Below, in pieces: positions 1 through 4,024 of a DNA stretch of 6,107 nt. Positions within the stretch are counted from its first letter, which is position 1; each line of letters opens with the position of its first letter. Under the pieces are notes generated by a model that searched no databases, had not been told where the DNA came from, and worked only from the letters and a program-made list of their open reading frames with translations. The DNA comes from Gammaproteobacteria bacterium (GTDB taxonomy: Bacteria > Pseudomonadota > Gammaproteobacteria > Steroidobacterales > Steroidobacteraceae). Location of the stretch: the NCBI GenBank assembly GCA_003165495.1, contig PMMB01000073.1, positions 1-6,107 of the forward strand, given 5' to 3'. The position numbers and the translations under genes were made by a program.

Positions 1-254
1 GAGGAACCGAAGATGGAGACGACTGAGTCGGCCTGTTGGCCGCGCGGCAGATTCGAATCGTGGCCGATGTTGATCAGATCGTTGCCATGATCATGGTGGC
101 CGTGCCAGTCGTGGTGGGCGGAAGCCGGTGCAACAAAGGTTGGTGCGTCGGGGGTCGCGGTCGGCTCCGCCGCCCGTGCCGCCGCAATGACGATCAAGGT
201 GCACAGCGGCAGCACGGCCAGATATGTCAGTCGTTGCAACAGGGAAGTATTCAT
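1..254 (-). CDS. Secreted His-rich protein, probable polymer-forming (bactofilin-like) envelope protein, C-terminus beyond window
   Basis: I read this on the minus strand from ATG at 254; the frame stays open to base 1, giving 84 complete codons. Residues 1-29 look like a Sec signal peptide: polar/basic start (Q7, R8), hydrophobic core about 11-26, and an Ala-rich cleavage region with A26-R27-A28 fitting an AxA site. A Pro/Ala/Thr linker follows (30-46), then a His cluster (H47, H48, H51, H53, H54, H56). The stretch from about residue 60, NLINIGHDSN-like then QADSVVSIFGS, resembles the first turn of repetitive beta-helical polymer-forming proteins, in which 'VV.VFG' units recur. That family call is from memory of such proteins and only the start is visible. 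It follows the membrane-protein gene by 9 nt and is probably cotranscribed with the sigma gene, so it is a likely target or partner of that regulatory unit. The His cluster could bind metal; this is inference. Confidence 0.6.
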   Translation of the reverse strand, partial: MNTSLLQRLTYLAVLPLCTLIVIAAARAAEPTATPDAPTFVAPASAHHDWHGHHDHGNDLINIGHDSNLPRGQQADSVVSIFGS

Positions 255-263
255 GGGATTGAG

Positions 264-269
264 TCACCT
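264..269 (-). promoter_or_regulatory. Ribosome binding site containing the upstream stop codon
   Basis: On the minus strand the sequence AGGTGA lies 9 nt before the ATG at 254. Its TGA is the stop codon of the membrane-protein gene. Termination and re-initiation therefore use the same bases, which suggests translational coupling. It also supports ATG 254 as the true start of the His-rich protein. Confidence 0.6.
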
Positions 270-707
270 GCCATTGAGAGGCTGAAGGTAAAGCGTGCGG
301 TATACGGCAGCGCCGAGCCCGAACAAAACTGCGTACAGCACCGCGCATGCGGCGATGCCATCGTAGAGCCAGTTCACCGGCAGGGTGTGCGCGAGCAACG
401 TAACCAGATTCCCGCCCGAAGCCATAAGCACTCCAATCTCGCGCGCCCAAGATAGGGACAGCGCGCCCGCGACTGCCGCGCCACCGCCCAGAAACGCCAG
501 TCTGATCAGGGCGCCGCAGATCACGACAAAGACGGCGCGTGCGGGAAGCGGCCAGTGGGCGAAGCTGCGGCGCCACCAAGGAAGCGCGGCGCGACGTTGC
601 AGTTCGCAGAGCACCCGCGACTCGAGCGTCGGTGGCGCGCGACGCAAGGGCAACTCATGCACAGTGCGCTCGAGCAGCCCTTCCAGTGAATCATTGGGCT
701 CGTTCAT
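264..707 (-). CDS. Small inner-membrane protein next to ECF sigma factor, putative anti-sigma or accessory factor
   Basis: 147 residues from ATG at 707. The same frame is open further upstream (to 815) but lies inside the sigma gene and encodes a Cys/Pro-rich stretch without family character, so the internal ATG is preferred. It overlaps the end of the sigma gene by 17 nt, a typical sign of coupled expression. The cytoplasmic N-terminal part (1-50) is charged, with L21-RRAPPTLESRVL and a WWRR motif near 44-47. Hydrophobic segments are about 57-83 and 115-138, with a possible third around 92-109. I see no HxxxCxxC zinc anti-sigma motif, so it is not a classical ZAS anti-sigma factor. Its position directly after an ECF sigma gene, plus the soluble-head/membrane-tail layout, suggests that it holds or modulates the sigma factor at the membrane. 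That function is inferred from context only; it could instead be an envelope protein controlled by the sigma factor. Confidence 0.7.
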   Translation of the reverse strand: MNEPNDSLEGLLERTVHELPLRRAPPTLESRVLCELQRRAALPWWRRSFAHWPLPARAVFVVICGALIRLAFLGGGAAVAGALSLSWAREIGVLMASGGNLVTLLAHTLPVNWLYDGIAACAVLYAVLFGLGAAVYRTLYLQPLNGR

Positions 708-1269
708 CGTCGATTCCGCTGGTTTGCAGGAGGGGCAGCAACGTCGCACGGGCGCGCCGTATATCGGTTTTAACCTTGGCAAGCGAGACACGGAGCTTGA
801 TGGCGGTCTCCTCATAGGAGAGCTCCTCGAAGTGATACAGCACCAATGCCAGGCGCTGATGCTCGGGGAGTTTGCGCAACGCGCCGTCGATCAGCAGGCG
901 CCGCTGCTCCGCGCTCAATTGCGCGAGCAGCGTGTCCGGCTGCGGCACGCCGAATTCCGGCGCCGCTGAATCCTCATCGGCCGACGCCGATCTGAGCTCC
1001 GAGAACAAGCGCCAGCGCTTGCGATACCGACTCAAATAATTGAGTGTCAGATTGGTGGTCACCGTCTTGAGCCAGCCGCCTGCCGTCGAACTGGCGTGCA
1101 AAAGGGCGAAATGTTCATAGGCTCTCAGGAAAACCTCCTGCGCAATATCCTCCGCCTGCCTGTCATTGCCTGCCAGGCGGGCGGCGGTCGAAAAAACCAT
1201 ATCCTGATAGGCACGCATGAAGGTCGTGAACTCGGCTGAGCGCTTGGGCCCGTTAGGTGGATGCTGCAC
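691..1269 (-). CDS. ECF-type RNA polymerase sigma factor (sigma-70 family, RpoE-like)
   Basis: About 192 residues from GTG at 1269; the frame is open to a TTG at 1320 (209 residues). Numbering here is from the TTG. Region 2 spans about 31-101: the FMRAYQDMVF helix, the AEDIAQEVFLRAYEHF core-binding segment at 56-71, and the GGWLKTVTTNLTLNYLSRYR promoter -10 recognition helix at 81-100. An acidic linker (105-130) follows. Region 4 (about 142-198) carries LRKLPEHQRLALVLYHFEE and then the helix-turn-helix SYEETAIKLRVSLAKVKTDI that reads the -35 element. There is no region 1 or 3, as expected for ECF factors. Start choice: residues 1-17 look unconserved and a possible ECF promoter sits within them, so GTG (codon 18) is preferred. 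None of the starts has a clear Shine-Dalgarno; ATG at 1218 would cut into region 2. It is the first gene of a minus-strand operon with a membrane partner and a secreted protein, suggesting envelope-stress or surface-related control. Confidence 0.93.
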   Translation of the reverse strand: MQHPPNGPKRSAEFTTFMRAYQDMVFSTAARLAGNDRQAEDIAQEVFLRAYEHFALLHASSTAGGWLKTVTTNLTLNYLSRYRKRWRLFSELRSASADEDSAAPEFGVPQPDTLLAQLSAEQRRLLIDGALRKLPEHQRLALVLYHFEELSYEETAIKLRVSLAKVKTDIRRARATLLPLLQTSGIDDERAQ

Positions 1270-1283
1270 TGGAGTGTGTTCGT

Positions 1284-1318
1284 TTAGACCCAAAACACCG
1301 CTGCCCGGGAAAAGTTGC
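1284..1318 (-). promoter_or_regulatory. Possible ECF-type promoter of the sigma operon
   Basis: Read on the minus strand, a GCAACTTTT element (1318-1310) resembles the AAC-type -35 box of ECF promoters, and GTCTAA (1289-1284) resembles their -10 box. The gap between GCAACTT and GTCTAA is 22 nt, longer than the usual 16-17; a second candidate -10 (TGTTTTG) lies closer to normal spacing. ECF genes are often self-activated, which makes a promoter here plausible. If used, transcription would begin near 1277, so the TTG at 1320 could not be the translation start. This is weak evidence by eye only. Confidence 0.3.
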
Positions 1319-1411
1319 AAAGCAACGCGGCGAAGGGCCTCTTTTTACTTAGGATTGTGAAAATACGTTACCGGGCAATCCTGAAGGTCGCAAATCGCTG
1401 GTATCAGGCAG

Positions 1412-1425
1412 TCGAATCGATTCGA
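1412..1425. repeat. Perfect 14-bp palindrome in divergent intergenic region
   Basis: TCGAATCGATTCGA is identical to its own reverse complement. It lies in the 210-bp gap between the divergent sigma gene (start 1269) and the SMR-like gene (start 1480), 54 bp before the latter. The rest of the gap shows no convincing gene and no clear sigma70 promoter for the rightward genes. A palindrome here could be an operator for a dimeric repressor, but there is no second copy in the window and chance is possible. Confidence 0.4.
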
Positions 1426-1479
1426 TCGACGTGCCACGCCGGCGCTGGGCTGTTAGGCTGGGGCGATGCGAGCGCAATA

Positions 1480-1830
1480 GTGCTAAAGATACTGCAAGGC
1501 GTCCACCCGCTGGTCCTACTGCTGATTGCGACCATGCTGGAAGTCAGCGGCGACGCGGTTGTCAGAATGGCGATATACAATCATGTCGGCACAATTCGTA
1601 TCGCGCTATTTCTCGCCGGCGCGGCGCTGCTCTTCGGCTATGGATCATTTCTCAACCTTGCGCCGCTGGACTTCGGCCGTGTGGTCGGTCTCTACATTGG
1701 GTGCTTATTTGTGGTCTGGCAGCTGATTAACTTTATCGCCTTCCGAACACTCCCGACGATGCCCATCTTGGTCGGCGGCGGGTTGGTGATTGCGGGAGGC
1801 GCAATCATCACGTTTTGGAAACCCGCCTAG
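1480..1830 (+). CDS. Small four-helix membrane protein, SMR-like (small multidrug resistance fold)
   Basis: 116 residues from GTG at 1480. The frame extends upstream to a TTG at 1315, but those 55 residues are non-hydrophobic, unlike any domain, and overlap the other strand's leader; the GTG is therefore chosen, without a strong Shine-Dalgarno. Four hydrophobic segments are visible at about 9-24, 38-56, 66-86 and 94-113. The first helix ends in TMLEVSGDAVVRM, which lines up by eye with the LAEVIGTTLMKF of EmrE, placing E21 at the position of the proton/substrate-binding Glu14. The last helix, MPILVGGGLVIAGGAIITFW, matches the style of the SMR helix 4 ('PAIIGMMLICAGVLII'). Real SMR proteins are about 105-120 aa, the same size. 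I infer a dual-topology or paired small transporter or a related uncharacterised family; the substrate is unknown. It is followed 6 bp later by yciH, so the two are probably cotranscribed. Confidence 0.7.
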   Translation: MLKILQGVHPLVLLLIATMLEVSGDAVVRMAIYNHVGTIRIALFLAGAALLFGYGSFLNLAPLDFGRVVGLYIGCLFVVWQLINFIAFRTLPTMPILVGGGLVIAGGAIITFWKPA

Positions 1831-1836
1831 GGGCGC

Positions 1837-2184
1837 TTGAGCGCGCGAATCATTTACTCGACCGGAGTTGGGAGTCTTTGTCCCAATTGTCGCAGGCCGG
1901 TGCGTGAATGTGTGTGCCCAAAGGGCGCTCCCGGCGCCGCCAAACCCTCGGCCGTACGCGTGGGCCGGGAGATCAAGGGGAGGGCGGGCAAAGGAGTAAC
2001 GACGGTTGCCGGTCTGCCGATGTCGCTGGCGGACATCGAATCCTTGGCCGCCAAACTCAAGAAGCGCTGTGGATCCGGGGGTACGGTGCGCGACGGAGTC
2101 ATCGAAATTCAGGGTGACCATCGTGACGTCATTGTCGCGGAGCTGATCAAGCTGGGTTGGCCCGCAAAGAAGTCGGGCGGATAG
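1837..2184 (+). CDS. yciH: YciH/SUI1 family protein (eIF1-like translation factor)
   Basis: 115 residues from TTG at 1837. The start is set by the family N-terminus (SARIIYST) and an AGGGG run a few bases upstream that overlaps the previous stop codon; no ATG or GTG is available near it. The N-terminal part holds a Cys cluster (C15, C18, C25, C27: CPNC ... CVC) typical of bacterial YciH and possibly zinc-binding. After a basic linker, the SUI1 domain covers about 45-112: GRAGKGVTTVAGLP, the LAAKLKKRCGSGGTV segment, and the IEIQGDHRD segment at about 89-97, all family hallmarks. Bacterial YciH resembles archaeal/eukaryotic initiation factor 1. In E. coli it has been linked to discrimination against non-canonical initiation and to stress, but it is not essential. 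It sits directly after the SMR-like gene and before the glycine-responsive operon, which has its own promoter and leader. Confidence 0.93.
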   Translation: MSARIIYSTGVGSLCPNCRRPVRECVCPKGAPGAAKPSAVRVGREIKGRAGKGVTTVAGLPMSLADIESLAAKLKKRCGSGGTVRDGVIEIQGDHRDVIVAELIKLGWPAKKSGG

Positions 2185-2208
2185 GCAAAGGTCGCGGCGA
2201 GCTTGGGC

Positions 2209-2238
2209 TTCATGCCGGCGAAGCGAATCGTGTATCAT
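2209..2238 (+). promoter_or_regulatory. Probable sigma70 promoter of the gcv operon
   Basis: A -10 box TATCAT (2233-2238, five of six matches to TATAAT) has a weak -35 TTCATG (2209-2214) 18 bp upstream. The predicted transcription start, about 2244-2246, coincides with the first base of the leader strand that pairs with the riboswitch linker. That makes the position consistent with an RNA starting just at the riboswitch. Support is by eye only. Confidence 0.5.
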
Positions 2239-2256
2239 GCCGCCATCGCGATAAGA

Positions 2257-2338
2257 GCTGTCTGGAGAGAGTCCTTTCGAACAGGAACGCCGAAGGCGCA
2301 ACCGCCCGGAAACGCTCAGGCACACGAACGGCAGACTC
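2257..2338 (+). promoter_or_regulatory. Glycine riboswitch aptamer 1
   Basis: P1 pairs GTCTG (2260-2264) with CAGAC (2332-2336). Inside are GGAGAG (2264-2269), a short hairpin TCCT/AGGA (2272-2275 with 2283-2286), the conserved core GCCGAAGGCGCAA (2289-2301) and CTCAGG (2315-2320), whose CTC can pair with GAG of the first motif. The P2 stem looks shorter than in aptamer 2. Confidence 0.9.
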
Positions 2339-2345
2339 TCGCGAT

Positions 2346-2437
2346 CTCTGGAGAGCGATCGCAGTACAAGTTGCGATCCACCGAAGGGGAGCAGCGCTCA
2401 TCAAAAGCGCGCGATCTCTCAGGTCCAAAGGACAGAG
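2346..2437 (+). promoter_or_regulatory. Glycine riboswitch aptamer 2
   Basis: P1 pairs CTCTG (2346-2350) with CAGAG (2433-2437). P2 pairs GAGAG (2351-2355) with CTCTC (2416-2420). A perfect 7-bp hairpin GATCGCA/TGCGATC (2357-2363 with 2372-2378, 8-nt loop) and a 5-bp hairpin GCGCT/AGCGC (2394-2398 with 2406-2410) flank the core CCGAAGGGG (2381-2389). CTCAGG follows at 2418-2423, then AAAGGACAGAGGGG. This is a textbook second aptamer. Confidence 0.92.
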
Positions 2438-2443
2438 GGGCAA

Positions 2444-2474
2444 AGCACACCGGTGCTCGTGTCTCTTATTCTTT
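2444..2474 (+). promoter_or_regulatory. Hairpin plus U-rich stretch, candidate riboswitch expression platform
   Basis: A perfect 5-bp hairpin AGCAC-ACCG-GTGCT (2444-2457) directly follows aptamer 2 and is followed by a pyrimidine tract (2462-2474, nine T of thirteen). It is too weak and its T run too interrupted for a strong intrinsic terminator, but the placement between the aptamers and the GAGG ribosome site (2481-2484) makes it the natural candidate for the switching element. Confidence 0.4.
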
Positions 2475-2489
2475 CGCCGCGAGGTTGCA

Positions 2490-3587
2490 ATGGGCCTGAA
2501 GACTGCGCTCTATGACACCCATGTTTTGCAGGGCGCGAAAATCGTCGATTTCGGCGGCTGGGAAATGCCGCTGCACTATGGTTCGCAGATCGAAGAACAT
2601 CACGCCGTGCGTCGCAATGCAGGCATGTTCGATGTGTCGCACATGGGTGTCATCGACCTTGCGGGCGACCGGACCTGTGAGTTCTTGAAGAGCCTGTTGG
2701 CCAATGATGTCGGCCGGCTGAAAGTTCCCGGCAAGGCATTGTATTCCTGCATGTTGCTGCCCAGCGGCGGCGTGATCGATGATTTGATCGTCTATTTCAT
2801 GTCGGACACCTGGTTTCGCGTGGTCGTCAACGCAGGCACTCGCGATAAGGATTTGGCGTGGATTCGCCGGCATGCGGCGGCTTTCGACGTGACCGTCGCC
2901 CTGCGCCACGATTTGGCAATGATTGCGATTCAGGGCCCGAACGCCCGCAAGAAGACAATGCCGCTGCTGGCGCCCGCTCAGCGCATCGCTGCGGGTGAAT
3001 TGGCGCCTTTCTGCGCTGCGGCCTTCGATTCCTGGTTCATCGCTCGGACAGGCTATACCGGTGAGGATGGTTTTGAAGTGATGCTGCCGGCCGTCGATGC
3101 CGCCAAGACATGGAACGCGCTGTGCGCACAAGGAATTCAGCCCGCGGGCTTGGGTGCGAGAGATACCCTGCGGCTGGAAGCGGGCATGAATCTATACGGC
3201 AACGACATGGATGAAAATCATCACCCCTTGGAGTCAGGTTTGACCTGGACGGTGGCATTCGAACCCGGCGACCGCGATTTCATCGGGCGCCAAGCGCTCG
3301 AAAACCTGCGGCGCTCCGCCGGCCATGAACTCGTCGGCCTTTTGCTCGACGACCGGGGTGTGCTGCGCAGTCATCAGAAAGTCGTCATGGCCGGCACGGC
3401 ACCGCTACCCACCGGTGAAGTGACGAGCGGTACTTTTTCTCCAACCTTGAATCGTTCCATCGCACTGGCGCGCGTGCCAAGAACAGCCGCCTCAGGCGTG
3501 CAGGTCGAGATTCGCGGCAAGTTGCACGCCGCGAGCATCGTCAAGCCGCCGTTCGTGCGTCATGGGAAGGCGTTGATTCCAGTCTAG
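2490..3587 (+). CDS. gcvT: Aminomethyltransferase, T protein of the glycine cleavage system
   Basis: 365 residues from ATG at 2490, preceded by GAGG at 2481-2484. The frame is open upstream to 2157 but that part is the riboswitch, so it is not coding. The length matches bacterial GcvT (about 360-375). GcvT takes the aminomethyl group from the lipoyl arm of GcvH and transfers its carbon to tetrahydrofolate, releasing ammonia and 5,10-methylene-THF, in the cytoplasm. Visible family motifs: TALYDTHV near the start, FGGWEMPLHY (21-30), GMFDVSHMG (45-53), GGVIDDLIVY (93-102) with the acidic pair D97/D98 in the folate-site region that includes the essential Asp, RTGYTGEDGFEV (186-197), and GARDTLRLEAGMNLYGNDMD (222-241). 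The C-terminal beta-barrel domain (about 280-365) has the TSGTFSPTLNRSIALA motif. First gene of the glycine-riboswitch operon; 17 nt to gcvH. Nothing is missing. Confidence 0.98.
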   Translation: MGLKTALYDTHVLQGAKIVDFGGWEMPLHYGSQIEEHHAVRRNAGMFDVSHMGVIDLAGDRTCEFLKSLLANDVGRLKVPGKALYSCMLLPSGGVIDDLIVYFMSDTWFRVVVNAGTRDKDLAWIRRHAAAFDVTVALRHDLAMIAIQGPNARKKTMPLLAPAQRIAAGELAPFCAAAFDSWFIARTGYTGEDGFEVMLPAVDAAKTWNALCAQGIQPAGLGARDTLRLEAGMNLYGNDMDENHHPLESGLTWTVAFEPGDRDFIGRQALENLRRSAGHELVGLLLDDRGVLRSHQKVVMAGTAPLPTGEVTSGTFSPTLNRSIALARVPRTAASGVQVEIRGKLHAASIVKPPFVRHGKALIPV

Positions 3588-3592
3588 CCTAA

Positions 3593-3598
3593 GGGGGA
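3593..3598 (+). promoter_or_regulatory. Strong ribosome binding site deciding the gcvH TTG start
   Basis: GGGGGA lies 6 nt before TTG 3605 in the short gcvT-gcvH gap. With the conserved GcvH N-terminus beginning right after it, this fixes TTG as the start although no ATG is available nearby. Confidence 0.6.
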
Positions 3599-3604
3599 TT
3601 TCCG

Positions 3605-4012
3605 TTGAGCAATATTCCAAGTGATTTGCGGTACACCAAGAGCCACGAATGGGTGCGCTCAGCGCACGGCGAAGCGCCTAACGGCGCAGTGGAGATCGGC
3701 ATTTCCGAACACGCGCAGAGTGCGCTCGGCGATTTGGTGTTCGTCGAGGTACCGGAAGTCGGCCGCACTCTAAACGCCGGCGAGGCTTGTGCCGTCGTCG
3801 AATCCGTCAAAGCGGCGTCCGATGTCTACAGTCCGGTGAGCGGTAAGGTCATCGCCAGCAATGCTGCGCTCGCGACCCAACCCGAACTTCTCAATCAGGA
3901 CCCGTATGGAGCTGGGTGGATGTTCCGGGTGCAGACGAATTCGTCGATCGACGACGCCTCGCTCATGAGCGCCGCGGACTATGCGAATTACTTAGCCGAC
4001 GAAGCCAAGTAG
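3605..4012 (+). CDS. gcvH: Glycine cleavage system H protein (lipoyl carrier)
   Basis: 135 residues from TTG at 3605. GcvH is the small carrier whose lipoylated lysine shuttles the aminomethyl group from the P protein to the T protein and is then reoxidised by dihydrolipoamide dehydrogenase (L protein, not in this window). Motifs: RYTKSHEWVR at 9-18, GISEHAQSALGDLVFVEVPEVG at about 32-53, and the lipoylation site ESVKAASDVYSPVSGKV, with K69 as the modified lysine. The tail DPYGAGWMFRV and the final helix LMSAADYANYL are also family-typical. K69 lies a few residues later than in E. coli GcvH (about 64-65), owing to a small insertion around residues 20-27 (HGEAPNGA) in the first loop. The gene lies between gcvT and gcvPA, with 12 nt to gcvPA, so it is clearly in the same transcript. 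Confidence 0.98.
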   Translation: MSNIPSDLRYTKSHEWVRSAHGEAPNGAVEIGISEHAQSALGDLVFVEVPEVGRTLNAGEACAVVESVKAASDVYSPVSGKVIASNAALATQPELLNQDPYGAGWMFRVQTNSSIDDASLMSAADYANYLADEAK

Positions 4013-4024
4013 GGAGCCCGATAC

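Larger units (their letters stand above)
2245..2440 (+). promoter_or_regulatory. Tandem glycine riboswitch upstream of gcvT
   Basis: Two consecutive glycine aptamers share the family signatures GGAGAG, CCGAAGG and CTCAGG and are joined by a short linker. A leader strand at 2245-2251 (ATCGCGA) is exactly complementary to the linker at 2339-2345 (TCGCGAT), forming the 7-bp P0 helix that in characterised tandem glycine riboswitches continues through a kink-turn into P1 of the first aptamer. Glycine binding by both aptamers normally switches on glycine cleavage genes, which fits the gcvT-gcvH-gcvPA-gcvPB operon starting 50 nt downstream. Motif order, spacing and context all agree, so identification is firm; the switch mechanism (transcription or translation) is less clear. 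Confidence 0.95.

Noticed and set aside
91..579. 162-codon minus-strand frame across the membrane-protein and His-rich genes
   Set aside because: Out of frame with two better genes on the same strand that have sensible starts, membrane segments and a signal peptide; this frame is Arg-rich without features.
385..969. 194-codon plus-strand frame opposite the sigma operon
   Set aside because: Antisense to the well-supported sigma factor and membrane protein; low-complexity Arg/Ser/Ala content.
1315..1479. 55-residue N-terminal extension of the SMR-like protein from TTG 1315
   Set aside because: Hydrophilic, no ribosome site, and SMR-size proteins begin just before the first helix; the region is better read as intergenic.
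2207..2224. Inverted repeat GCTTC/GAAGC after yciH as a terminator
   Set aside because: Only 5 bp with an 8-nt loop and no T run after it; it overlaps the likely gcv -35 box and is probably chance.
2298..2488. Six-base complementarity between GCAACC (2298-2303) in aptamer 1 and GGTTGC (2483-2488) at the gcvT ribosome site
   Set aside because: Could be an anti-Shine-Dalgarno switch, but six bases over 180 nt are expected by chance and the pairing does not extend.
2157..2489. N-terminal extension of gcvT by 111 codons
   Set aside because: The region is the promoter and tandem glycine riboswitch; the GcvT family begins at the ATG at 2490 with its own ribosome site.
2466..3131. 221-codon minus-strand frame opposite gcvT
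   Set aside because: Composition is that of an antisense shadow; no motifs and no ribosome site.
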